From: Altibacter sp.
GTDB taxonomy: Bacteria > Bacteroidota > Bacteroidia > Flavobacteriales > Flavobacteriaceae
Direction: 5' to 3'
NCBI RefSeq assembly: GCF_019913785.1
Contig: NZ_JAIOHK010000063.1
Location: 85,209-149,208, forward strand
DNA length: 64,000 nt
Shown here: positions 8,591-16,775 of the stretch, piece after piece
Numbering within the stretch: position 1 is the first letter of the stretch
How the letters are laid out: the number at the start of each line of letters is the position of its first letter
Translations under genes and position numbers: made by a program
The notes under the pieces: model-generated
Databases searched by the model: none
What the model saw: the letters and a program-made list of their open reading frames with translations, nothing else
What the model was told of the DNA's origin: nothing

Positions 8591-9790
8591 TTAACTACTA
8601 AGCACCTTTTCTATCGTTTCTTTCATAATAGTTGCGCGCTCTTGAACTTCTACCTCGCTCCAACCTATTTTGATTAAAGAAGAAATCGTTCTGCTCATCC
8701 AGGCATCACTCTTAGAGAAATCGGCTGTTTTTAGATCCTGCATCCGGGCTCTAATTTCTGAAGGCAGGCGGCCCATGGATTTCAGTTCTTTCAAGTGATT
8801 CCACCCTTTGATATAATGCCAGTTGTTCGTATACCAATAAAAGCAAGCATCTACTCCTGCTTCACCCAATGCCTTATGTACTTTTTTGGCAAGGTCTTCG
8901 GTAGGCAAAAAGAAATTTAAAAAAGAATAATTCTCTTCGCCACCTTCCGGCACACGTCTAAAGGTCACGCCTTCAATAGTGGAGAGGGCCTCTCGGATTA
9001 TCGAATAGTTTCGTTTTTGTGTTTTTAGAATTCCGTCAAGCTTGTCCAACTGTGCCAAACCTACTGCCGCATGCAATTCTGAAATTCTGAAATTATACCC
9101 TAAATAAGGGTGTGATTCAGCACCGCGATCATTTCCCACATGGTCGTGACCATGGTCCTGAAACTGATCTAATTTTACGGCGTACTGCTCGTTATTGGTA
9201 ATAATACCGCCACCTTCACCACAGGTAATGGTTTTTACAAAATCGAATGAAAAACATCCCAAGTCGCCAATGCTACCCAAGGGCTTGCCTTCATAGGTAC
9301 CTCCTAAGGCCTGACAAGCATCTTCCAGCAAAATGAGTTTATGATTGTTGCAGAGGGCCTTTAAGGCCTTCAAGTTAGCCATGGAACCACACATGTGCAC
9401 CGGCATCACGCATCGTGTATTTGGCGTGATTGCTGCTTCGACCGCTTTTGGATCCAAGGTCAATGTATCATCTATATCGACCAATACCGGAACAGCGCCC
9501 AGCATCATAATCGATTCGAAACTGGCAACAAAGGTAAACGTAGGCATGATTACCTCATCCCCTGCTCCAATTCCGGCGGCAGCGAGTGCCGTGGTCAAAG
9601 CCGAAGTCCCACTGGAAACCAATTGACAATATTGCGATTGCATACGTTCGGCGAAGGCCTTTTCAAATTCCTTGGCTTTCCAGTGGCCATTTCGCATACC
9701 ATCAAAACCATAGCGCATGAGCACACCACTTTCTAAAACATCACTTACTTGTTTGCGTTCTTCGGCGCCAAAAATTTCAAATCCGGGCAT
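8591..9790 (-). CDS. DegT/DnrJ/EryC1/StrS family PLP aminotransferase
   Basis: 399 aa, typical length. These fold-type I PLP enzymes usually transfer an amino group to keto-sugars for cell-surface glycans or secondary metabolites. Visible family marks are 'SSGTSALTTALAAAGIGAGDEVIMP', 'VMPVHMCGSMANLKALKALC', the PLP-ring aspartate in 'LLEDACQALGG', and the Schiff-base lysine in 'CFSFDFVKTITCGEGGGIIT' (about residue 185). 'YLGYNFRISELHAAVGLAQLD' completes the active-site loop. It stands alone rather than in a sugar-biosynthesis cluster, so the substrate cannot be inferred. Most gene-internal plus-strand ORFs here are shadows. Confidence 0.92.
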   Translation of the reverse strand: MPGFEIFGAEERKQVSDVLESGVLMRYGFDGMRNGHWKAKEFEKAFAERMQSQYCQLVSSGTSALTTALAAAGIGAGDEVIMPTFTFVASFESIMMLGAVPVLVDIDDTLTLDPKAVEAAITPNTRCVMPVHMCGSMANLKALKALCNNHKLILLEDACQALGGTYEGKPLGSIGDLGCFSFDFVKTITCGEGGGIITNNEQYAVKLDQFQDHGHDHVGNDRGAESHPYLGYNFRISELHAAVGLAQLDKLDGILKTQKRNYSIIREALSTIEGVTFRRVPEGGEENYSFLNFFLPTEDLAKKVHKALGEAGVDACFYWYTNNWHYIKGWNHLKELKSMGRLPSEIRARMQDLKTADFSKSDAWMSRTISSLIKIGWSEVEVQERATIMKETIEKVLSS

Positions 9791-9987
9791 ATCTTGTCTT
9801 AATTTTGATTGTTAACTATGATCTAAAGGGTGTAGATGAATGACAAAGGTAAGCGTTGCGTTGTCAATTCAAAATTGGTATTCGATTTAATTTATAGTAA
9901 ATAAATTAAAACATAGAAAGAGATGCTAGACCTAATTAAAAGCCGTTGTACAAAGAAAAGAGACTAAAAACGTTTAAAACTTTCCGC

Positions 9988-10611
9988 TCAACTGCGAAAT
10001 TTTATAACGATCCAACGTCCTAAACCATCCGAACCAGCATCATCGTCGTATACAAGGTCGATAAATCCTTCTCCACTAATTGAAAGTTGTGAAGTGGCTG
10101 CAGTCAATATTCTATTTTGAGGTAGTGCCAATGGACTGTTCTCCAAAATACTTACTCCAGCCGTTTCTGAAAAATAAAGTGACACATGTCTCCCATTAAC
10201 ACCTCCTGTGATCCCAGCAATATTTGCACTCACTAAATACCCATAAACTCTAATGAATGTGGCCCTCGAATTAATGCCGGATGACCCCAAATCAAGATCT
10301 AGGTTATTAATGGTACCTCCAGCTAATGGACCCAGGTTAAAATCACCCACAGTCCCAGACACCGGTGCAGTGTCTAGACTATTATCTATAATAATAAGAT
10401 TTGCCCCAAGGTCAGTTCTATTTAGAGATCTGGAAGAAGCCGTTCCTGTGAGTGAGATTTCATTGGTAGTCCCAACTGGCAATTGATTTATTCTAACTGT
10501 TCCATTCACATCGAGCGTCGCTTGAGGATTAGATGTTCCAATCCCTACTTGAGGCGATGCCGTAGAAGAAATGATAGAGAATATGACGAAAAATACTACT
10601 CTTGTTTTCAT
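9988..10611 (-). CDS. Secreted paralogue 3 of a tandem triplet ('VGIGT.NP' family)
   Basis: 207 aa with a signal peptide (MKTRVVFFVIFSIISSTASPQ). The mature N-terminus carries 'QVGIGTSNPQATLDVNGTVRI', a motif very common in secreted or surface proteins of Bacteroidetes and related to tail-fibre-like repeat proteins. The middle contains 'DFNLGPLAGGTINNLDLDLGSS'; the end has 'FIDLVYDDD..GRWIVIKF'. The two genes upstream have the same architecture, so this is the last member of a tandem duplication, separated by 2 bases from the second. The role is unknown. No T9SS sorting domain is visible. Confidence 0.8.
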   Translation of the reverse strand: MKTRVVFFVIFSIISSTASPQVGIGTSNPQATLDVNGTVRINQLPVGTTNEISLTGTASSRSLNRTDLGANLIIIDNSLDTAPVSGTVGDFNLGPLAGGTINNLDLDLGSSGINSRATFIRVYGYLVSANIAGITGGVNGRHVSLYFSETAGVSILENSPLALPQNRILTAATSQLSISGEGFIDLVYDDDAGSDGLGRWIVIKFRS

Positions 10612-10613
10612 AG

Positions 10614-11234
10614 TTAGTCGTGTATTGATAATAGAATCCAGCGTTGTGCATTGCCGTCATAAATAAATTCCACACTTCCGGTGCCGGCGAGTGTTTCCGA
10701 ACCGGCAAGAACCTTCATCCTATTCCTCGGTAAGGAATTTAAACTCTTAGGGTCCGATTCATCGATAAACACAATATTCTTGGTCACCGAATTATAAACG
10801 AACAAATGTTGTCCATCAACCCCATCATCTATCCCTGTGATTTTTATATTAGAAGGAAGCGCTATAATATTTATCACAGTCTTTCCTTCATTTATTTCAC
10901 CCGAACCCATTTCAAGATCTATATTATGAACCAAATTTCCGGGACCCACCGAAATTCCAGACAAATCGGTATCCCCTATGCTGTAATAGATACTTCTACT
11001 TAGTTCGAGTCGATTGTTCTCTAAGGTAAGCTGATTGTCTAAATTCAGAATAGTTAGGTTGCCTACATCATCGGCCCCAACAAGGGAAGTGGAATTTTCT
11101 AGTGGTTCCAATCCTTCTACGATGAGATCCCCGTTAACTTCTAATGTTTCATGAGGAGTAAGAGTTCCAATCCCTACTTGTCCATACAGATTACAAACCA
11201 AAAAATACAGTAAAATGGATATAGTTCTGTTCAT
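10614..11234 (-). CDS. Secreted paralogue 2 of the tandem triplet
   Basis: 206 aa. It has a signal peptide (MNRTISILLYFLVCNLYG), then 'QVGIGTLTPHETLEVNGDLIV' at the mature N-terminus. It shares with its neighbours the internal phrase 'LDNQLTLENNRLEL..SIYYSIGDTDLSGIS' and the terminal 'SVEFIYDGNAQRWILLSI'. The ATG lies 28 bases from the stop of the first copy, and it is followed 2 bases later by the third, so the three are probably one transcript. The function is unknown; a surface or extracellular structural role is a guess from the family. Confidence 0.8.
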   Translation of the reverse strand: MNRTISILLYFLVCNLYGQVGIGTLTPHETLEVNGDLIVEGLEPLENSTSLVGADDVGNLTILNLDNQLTLENNRLELSRSIYYSIGDTDLSGISVGPGNLVHNIDLEMGSGEINEGKTVINIIALPSNIKITGIDDGVDGQHLFVYNSVTKNIVFIDESDPKSLNSLPRNRMKVLAGSETLAGTGSVEFIYDGNAQRWILLSIHD

Positions 11235-11262
11235 AATTAAATATTTGAATTAATAAAATGAA

Positions 11263-11871
11263 TTAGCCCCGTACATTGACCAAGATCCATTTTTCAATGG
11301 CCCCATCGTATATAAACTCTGCCACACCCACATTGTTAATTCCTATGTTTGCTCCTGATCCCGTTATAATTTTATTTTCAGAATCACTGGCAGCATTAAG
11401 ATTATAAAAGGTCACACTTTGAAATTGAGAATTATAGAAATAAATGATACGCCCATCATAGCCGCCGGCAAAACCAGTTACCACATAACCAGATGTCTCT
11501 CCTGTAAACCGAATGACCGTTTTATCCTGATTCACATCTCCTAATCCTATATCGTAATTGTTATATTGATTTACGGAGGCCGTGATCGATTGATCTACAT
11601 CTCCAATCAAAAAGATATTCGGGTCGACCGATTCGGTGACCTCCAAGGTGCCATTGGTAATATTAAAGGTAGTTCCTAATTCAAATTCTCGTGTTCCACC
11701 ATTCTGAACAACACCTACAAGTCTAGTGGCTGATATGGATAAATTAGGTTCAAATTTTAGGTTGCCATTCACATGCAATGTAGCCTGTGGATTTGTGGTA
11801 TTTATTCCAACATTTTGAGAAAATGAGACGAAAAGGGGAATGACGAGCAACACATAAATAGTAATCTTCAT
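11263..11871 (-). CDS. Secreted paralogue 1 of the tandem triplet
   Basis: 202 aa. A signal peptide (MKITIYVLLVIPLFVSFSQ) leads into 'NVGINTTNPQATLHVNGNLKF'. The closing segment 'VAEFIYDGAIEKWILVNVRG' is clearly homologous to the ends of the next two genes. It is the promoter-proximal copy; the upstream region is AT-rich and includes a T/G-rich stretch compatible with a Bacteroidetes -33/-7 promoter on the minus strand. Divergence among the three copies is high outside the N- and C-terminal blocks, so the duplication is not recent. Confidence 0.8.
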   Translation of the reverse strand: MKITIYVLLVIPLFVSFSQNVGINTTNPQATLHVNGNLKFEPNLSISATRLVGVVQNGGTREFELGTTFNITNGTLEVTESVDPNIFLIGDVDQSITASVNQYNNYDIGLGDVNQDKTVIRFTGETSGYVVTGFAGGYDGRIIYFYNSQFQSVTFYNLNAASDSENKIITGSGANIGINNVGVAEFIYDGAIEKWILVNVRG

Positions 11872-11988
11872 GTCTGGAATATTTAGGCGATAAACCTAAG
11901 TATAATTCCTTACAAAACAAACAATTATTGCCTTTTTTTCCGATTAAGTGTATTATTTACTCGATGAAATGCATTTTTTGTTAACATA

Positions 11989-12624
11989 TCATAAATTTAT
12001 GATGACTTCGTCTATTCCTCTTCTAACTTTCTTGAAATTGGCGAACATATCGTCGTCTGATCGATACCCAATGGGCAATACCAATACCGATTTCAGTCCG
12101 AGAGCATTTAATCCGAGTAAGGAATCATAGCCCTCAGGCTCAAAACCCTCAATAGGACAGGCATCGATCCCCTCTAGTGCGCAGACGGTCAATATATTCC
12201 CCATCGCTAAATAGGCTTGTTTTTCCATCCATGCATCAATTGACGCCGAGGATTTTTCAGAAAAATCGTCTACTAAAAAAGTTTCAAATGGTTGCAAGAT
12301 CGCGCGAGGAGTGTTTCGGATTTCCTCTACACGGTCAAAATAATTCTCGATATATTTTGCCGTCAATTTGGTTTCAATACAAAAGACCAACACATGCGAA
12401 GCATCTTGCACTTGCTTTTGCTGCATGGTTAATGGAACCAATTTCTTTTTTATTTCAGTATTGCCAATTACAATCATTTTAAGGGGTTGTAATCCATAAG
12501 AGGTAGCCGTAAGATTGAAGGATTCCTTTAAAATATTCAGTTTTTCTTCGGAAAGAATTTTAGACGGGTCGAATTTTTTACAGGCGTAGCGCCATTGAAG
12601 TCGTTCAATTATATTGGAAGTCAT
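11989..12624 (-). CDS. Nitroreductase-family NAD(P)H-dependent oxidoreductase
   Basis: 211 aa, the usual size of NfsB-like FMN enzymes. The N-terminus 'IIERLQWRYACKKFDPSKILSEEKLN' contains the R..C.KFD pattern of the FMN-binding start of the family, followed by 'LTATSYGLQPLKMIVIGN' where the classic members read S..N.QPW. The C-terminal part has 'AYLAMGNILTVCALEGIDACPIEGFEP' and 'VLPIGYRSDDD', both characteristic. Such enzymes reduce quinones, nitro compounds or flavins; the physiological substrate is not deducible. It is a single gene divergent from the signalling block that follows. Confidence 0.9.
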   Translation of the reverse strand: MTSNIIERLQWRYACKKFDPSKILSEEKLNILKESFNLTATSYGLQPLKMIVIGNTEIKKKLVPLTMQQKQVQDASHVLVFCIETKLTAKYIENYFDRVEEIRNTPRAILQPFETFLVDDFSEKSSASIDAWMEKQAYLAMGNILTVCALEGIDACPIEGFEPEGYDSLLGLNALGLKSVLVLPIGYRSDDDMFANFKKVRRGIDEVIINL

Positions 12625-12716
12625 TTACTGTATCTTTGAGAGCAAATTTAAGAATACTTGGACGATTGGCGAAGCATATCGCATAATGATGCCTAATAGT
12701 AGCAAAACAAAAAACT

Positions 12717-12833
12717 ATGTCGGAAATAGAAATCTTCAAAGACAGAAGCGAAACCAGAAGTTCTAAACCCAACTTGCCATGTATCACGCCTAATCTTCAC
12801 GCCAAACAAATTGGCCGGCTAGTACGCTATTGA
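12717..12833 (+). pseudogene. Truncated 5' copy of the acyl-CoA thioesterase gene
   Basis: The reading MSEIEIFKDRSETR is 12/14 identical to the start of the intact thioesterase at 19390 (MSEIETRKDRSETR). The similarity extends about 60 bases upstream: shared 'AGTA(gc)AAAACAA.AAACTATGTC' and a preceding 'CTTG..GGACGA' segment. After codon 14 the two diverge, and this copy runs 24 more codons to TGA 12831-12833. It is therefore a decayed or cut duplicate of the promoter and 5' end. The track's minus ORF 12605-12787 is a shadow of this fragment. Confidence 0.65.
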
Positions 12834-13008
12834 ATCGATGCGGGTGTATTATTTTTTCGAGCACAAAATTGACAGTTTCACTTTTGCTTCTGGAAATTAA
12901 GTTTTAATAATTCCTTTAATTATCATATATTCAGCATAATTTACAAGGCGTTTCTCCTCAATTAGTTCTAGTCCAATAATTTAATATCCAATTGACGCAT
13001 TTAGCAGT

Positions 13009-14589
13009 ATGAAAAGTATACTCATAGTAGATGATACCTTTGAAAATCTATATTTACTTCGTGTGATCCTTCAAAAAGGAGGATTTACAGTATTTGAAGC
13101 TGAAAATGGGGAACAAGGCCTACGAATACTTCATGAAAATAAAATCGACATGATTATATCGGACATTCTGATGCCGGTAATGGATGGTTATATGTTTTGT
13201 CAGGCATGTAAAAAGCATAAATTATTTCGAGAGATTCCATTCGTTTTTTATTCTTCAACCTACACCGCCAAACTAGATGAAGACTTTGCTTTAAAACTTG
13301 GTGGGGCTAAGTTTTTACGAAGACCTATGGAGCAAGACGAATTAATGCGTGAAATTCAAAGTATCTTCAATACGGATAATTTTAAAGCGAAAACCGGAAA
13401 GAACATACAGGTTACCGATAAAGAAGTGCTAAAATTATATAGCGAACGTCTGGTAAATAAATTAGAACTTAAAAATATTGAACTTGAAAATGAAATTCTT
13501 GAACGCAAAAAAGCAGAAGAAAAATTAATTTCAACAAACGAGCAGCTTTCTAAGGCAAATTTAGAGCTAGTTCATTTACGAAAACAACTGGAACAAGAAA
13601 ATGTTTATTTGAGAGACGAACTGGATTTGGTATTTAACTATGGGGAATTAGTATATGGCAGTGCTGCATTTGCAAATGTGCTTGCACAGGTTGAAAAAGT
13701 GGCCCCAACCGATGCTACCGTTTTGTTACAAGGAGAGTCCGGTACCGGAAAAGAATTAGTAGCCAGAGCCGTTCACAATGAAAGTTTACGAAATAACAAA
13801 CCCTTGATAAAGGTTAATTGCTCTGCAATACCGAGAGAACTTATAGAAAGTGAGTTTTTTGGACATAAGAAAGGATCGTTCACAGGGGCGATAAACGATA
13901 AAGTGGGTAAGTTTGAGCTGGCAGATGGAGGCACTTTGTTTTTGGACGAAATTGGTGAATTACCCATTGATATGCAGCCAAAAATTTTAAGATTTTTACA
14001 AGAAGGTGAGATTGAAGTGGTTGGTGGTACCGAGATAAAGAAGTTAGATGTGAGAGTCATTGCTGCCACAAATAGAGAGTTAAAAAAAGAGATTTATAAA
14101 AAGCGTTTCAGGGAAGATTTATATTTTCGTCTAAACGTATTTCCAATTATTATACCTCCATTAAGAGATCGAAAAGATGATATTCCTTTGTTAGTGGAGC
14201 ATTTTGTCGACAAGTTTAATAAGGCGTATTTAAAGAATATTAAGTATATCTCGGATGAAGCAATTAATAAGCTCAAGGCGTATCCCTGGCCTGGGAATAT
14301 TAGAGAACTAGAAAATTTAATTGAAAGAGCTTCCATTTTATCGACAAATCAAACCTTAATCATTCCGGGATTCGAATCGAAAACCCAAGCTTCTAAACAA
14401 CTTATCGCTGCCAATAAAAACGATTTAACGCTAGAAATGATTCAGAGAAGTCATATAATTCAAGTTTTGGAACAATGTAACTGGAAAATAAGCGGAGCAA
14501 AAGGAGCGGCAGAAATATTAAATTTGAAACCCAGCACATTACGAGATAAAATGACCAAACTCGGCATAAAAAAGCCGCGTAAGAAATAA
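13009..14589 (+). CDS. Response regulator with sigma-54 activator domain
   Basis: 526 aa, NtrC-like. A receiver domain (residues 1-120) has the acidic pair in 'ILIVDDTFEN', the phospho-acceptor Asp in 'MIISDILMPVMDG' and a Lys in the 'KFLRRP' strand. A coiled coil follows (about 150-205). The AAA+ domain has Walker A 'GESGTGKE', the sigma-54 contact loop 'GSFTGA' (a GAFTGA variant), 'ADGGTLFLDEIGELP' and 'FREDLYFRLNVFPI'. A Fis-type HTH ends the protein (ISGAKGAAEILNLKPSTLRDKMTKLGI). It should activate sigma-54 promoters when phosphorylated, presumably by the downstream kinase; targets are unknown. Confidence 0.92.
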   Translation: MKSILIVDDTFENLYLLRVILQKGGFTVFEAENGEQGLRILHENKIDMIISDILMPVMDGYMFCQACKKHKLFREIPFVFYSSTYTAKLDEDFALKLGGAKFLRRPMEQDELMREIQSIFNTDNFKAKTGKNIQVTDKEVLKLYSERLVNKLELKNIELENEILERKKAEEKLISTNEQLSKANLELVHLRKQLEQENVYLRDELDLVFNYGELVYGSAAFANVLAQVEKVAPTDATVLLQGESGTGKELVARAVHNESLRNNKPLIKVNCSAIPRELIESEFFGHKKGSFTGAINDKVGKFELADGGTLFLDEIGELPIDMQPKILRFLQEGEIEVVGGTEIKKLDVRVIAATNRELKKEIYKKRFREDLYFRLNVFPIIIPPLRDRKDDIPLLVEHFVDKFNKAYLKNIKYISDEAINKLKAYPWPGNIRELENLIERASILSTNQTLIIPGFESKTQASKQLIAANKNDLTLEMIQRSHIIQVLEQCNWKISGAKGAAEILNLKPSTLRDKMTKLGIKKPRKK

Positions 14590-14675
14590 GACATCCGGTT
14601 GATATTCCAAGTTGCGAAATAGGATTTGGATGCTATTTTCATAACTTGCCGGATACCCCAAATAGTTAGTACCCG

Positions 14676-16733
14676 ATGAACATATACATCAGCATATTTT
14701 TAGAATTCTTACTAATCTCCACTAGTATTCTATTCCTATTTAAATTTAGGAAAAAAATGGGCTTAGCTCCCTTGTACATTCTTTTAGGAACTGTTCAATA
14801 TATACAGGCACTTTCAAATACAATGGTAGCCTTTGAAATCTTCGACAGATTTACCATATATCCCGGCTCTGTCATTTTATTCTCTGCGGTCTTATTTGCT
14901 GTTTTATTAATTTATATAAAGGAAGGTGTTACCAGTGCACGCATGCTTATTATTGGAATTATTATTTCAAACCTCGTTTTGTCTGCACTTTTTGGAATCA
15001 CTTACCAACAAGAACTTGTGCTTGGAAATAATCAAGACCTCAATGCTGTTTCATCCTTTTTAATTAATTATAAATTTTTTATTGTAGGCACGGTCATATT
15101 GCTAGTAGATTTCATTTTATTGGGGATCATTTATCAATTTCTGATTTCAAAAATCAAAAAATTGAATTACTTGCTAGTGCTCTTTATTTCCTTATTGTCC
15201 GTTTTAATTTTCGATGCTTTCGCCTTTAATATAATTCTCCGATATGATTCTCCCGATCTAGTAAATTCAATAGTTGGTCATATCATAGGCAAATCTTTTT
15301 CGGCACTTATATTTTCAGTGATCCTATATGTTTATTTAAAATTTGTTGATGATGATAAAAAAAACACTGCCTTTATCGCCAATCAAAACAGAGATGTTTT
15401 ATCAATTCTTACATATAAACAGAAGTTTCTAGACCTACTAGTCGAAAAAAAACAAGTTGAATCAAAATTGACCTCTCAACTTGAGACTACCTTACATAAT
15501 ATTTCCGATGGATTTGTCTCACTAGACACTAATTGGTGTTATACCTATGTCAATAAAAAAGGGGCCGAATTTTTAGGAAAATCACCCGAAACTTTAATTG
15601 GCAAGCATATTTGGACCGAATTTCCCGAAGGTGTTGACCTCCCGTTTTATAAGGCATACTATAAGGCCGTGGAAACTCAAAAAACAATCTACTTTGAAGA
15701 GTATTACGAACCCTTTGACCGTTGGTTTGAAAACAGAATTTACCCATCACCCGACGGGCTAACCATTTATTTTACCGATATCACAGCGAAAAGAAAAGCA
15801 GAATTAGCTTTAAAAGAAAGTGAAAATCATATTAGAACCATATTAGAAACCGAACCTGAATGTATTAAGCAATTGAGCACTAAAGGCGAATTAATTTATA
15901 TGAATCCTGCAGGATTAGCAATGATAGAAGCAGAAAATCTTGATATGGTCAAAGGACACTCTATTTTAGGTCTCATACTGCCCGAACATCAAAAGGCGTT
16001 TAAAGAATTAAATAGTAAAGTTTTTAAAGGACAGTCAGGTCGCCTTGAATTTGAAATAAAAGGACTTAAAGGAACCAAGAGGTGGCTCGAAACACATGCA
16101 GTGCCTTTTAAAGATACAGATGGAAATATAATCTCATTGCTTGGAGTAACAAGGGATGTGACCCATCGAAAACTGGCAGAAACTGCTTTAATAAAAAGTG
16201 AACAGTACTTAGAAAACATCATTAATAATATTGGAGACCCTGTTTTTGTAAAAGATGAACAGAGTCATATACTACTCGTAAACGATGCTTTTTGTAAAAT
16301 ATTTAACCTTTCAAAACAAGACATCATCGGAAAGACTTTGGCAGAAAACGTTCCATCGCAAGAAAGAGAAAGTTTTTTAAGTATCGACAGACATGTGCTT
16401 GAAACCGGTCTTGAAAATGTTAATGAGGAGACCCTAACCGTAAATGCCAATGAAACACGAATAATTTCCACGAAAAAGACCCGGTTTATTGATGATAGCG
16501 GCACTAAATTTCTAATTGGAACTATTAGAGATATTACAGGACGTAAGAAAGATGAAGAGGAGTTAGAAAAGCACAAAAATAATCTTGAGGAAATAGTGAA
16601 ACTCAGAACTGAAGAGGTTAATTCTAAAAACACTGAATTACAACGCATGAATAAATTGTTTGTTGGGAGAGAATTAAAAATGAAAGAACTAAAGAATATT
16701 ATACAAGAGTTGCAGTTTAAAAAAGATAGTTAG
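14676..16733 (+). CDS. Membrane PAS-repeat sensor lacking a kinase domain
   Basis: 685 aa. The first 230 residues form six or seven TM segments (for example ISIFLEFLLISTSILFLF, MLIIGIIISNLVLSALFG, LLVLFISLLSVLIFDAFAF). A possible similarity to the VUT/queuosine-transporter-like fold is my impression only. Three PAS modules follow (about 270-370, 385-500, 505-625), each ending near a PAC-like 'ITAKRKAE', 'VTHRKLAE' or 'ITGRKKDE'. The protein ends in a coiled coil (EEVNSKNTELQRMNKLFVGRE) without HisKA or HATPase motifs, so it cannot autophosphorylate alone. It probably relays input to the histidine kinase encoded 42 bases downstream. Confidence 0.85.
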   Translation: MNIYISIFLEFLLISTSILFLFKFRKKMGLAPLYILLGTVQYIQALSNTMVAFEIFDRFTIYPGSVILFSAVLFAVLLIYIKEGVTSARMLIIGIIISNLVLSALFGITYQQELVLGNNQDLNAVSSFLINYKFFIVGTVILLVDFILLGIIYQFLISKIKKLNYLLVLFISLLSVLIFDAFAFNIILRYDSPDLVNSIVGHIIGKSFSALIFSVILYVYLKFVDDDKKNTAFIANQNRDVLSILTYKQKFLDLLVEKKQVESKLTSQLETTLHNISDGFVSLDTNWCYTYVNKKGAEFLGKSPETLIGKHIWTEFPEGVDLPFYKAYYKAVETQKTIYFEEYYEPFDRWFENRIYPSPDGLTIYFTDITAKRKAELALKESENHIRTILETEPECIKQLSTKGELIYMNPAGLAMIEAENLDMVKGHSILGLILPEHQKAFKELNSKVFKGQSGRLEFEIKGLKGTKRWLETHAVPFKDTDGNIISLLGVTRDVTHRKLAETALIKSEQYLENIINNIGDPVFVKDEQSHILLVNDAFCKIFNLSKQDIIGKTLAENVPSQERESFLSIDRHVLETGLENVNEETLTVNANETRIISTKKTRFIDDSGTKFLIGTIRDITGRKKDEEELEKHKNNLEEIVKLRTEEVNSKNTELQRMNKLFVGRELKMKELKNIIQELQFKKDS

Positions 16734-16775
16734 ATATAGCATGAGCGTGAAAAAACCATTCAATTTTGTTTTAGT

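Noticed and set aside
12605-12787. 60-aa minus ORF resembling the 19137-19463 minus ORF
   Set aside because: The similarity comes from the duplicated thioesterase 5' region on the plus strand; neither minus frame is a gene.
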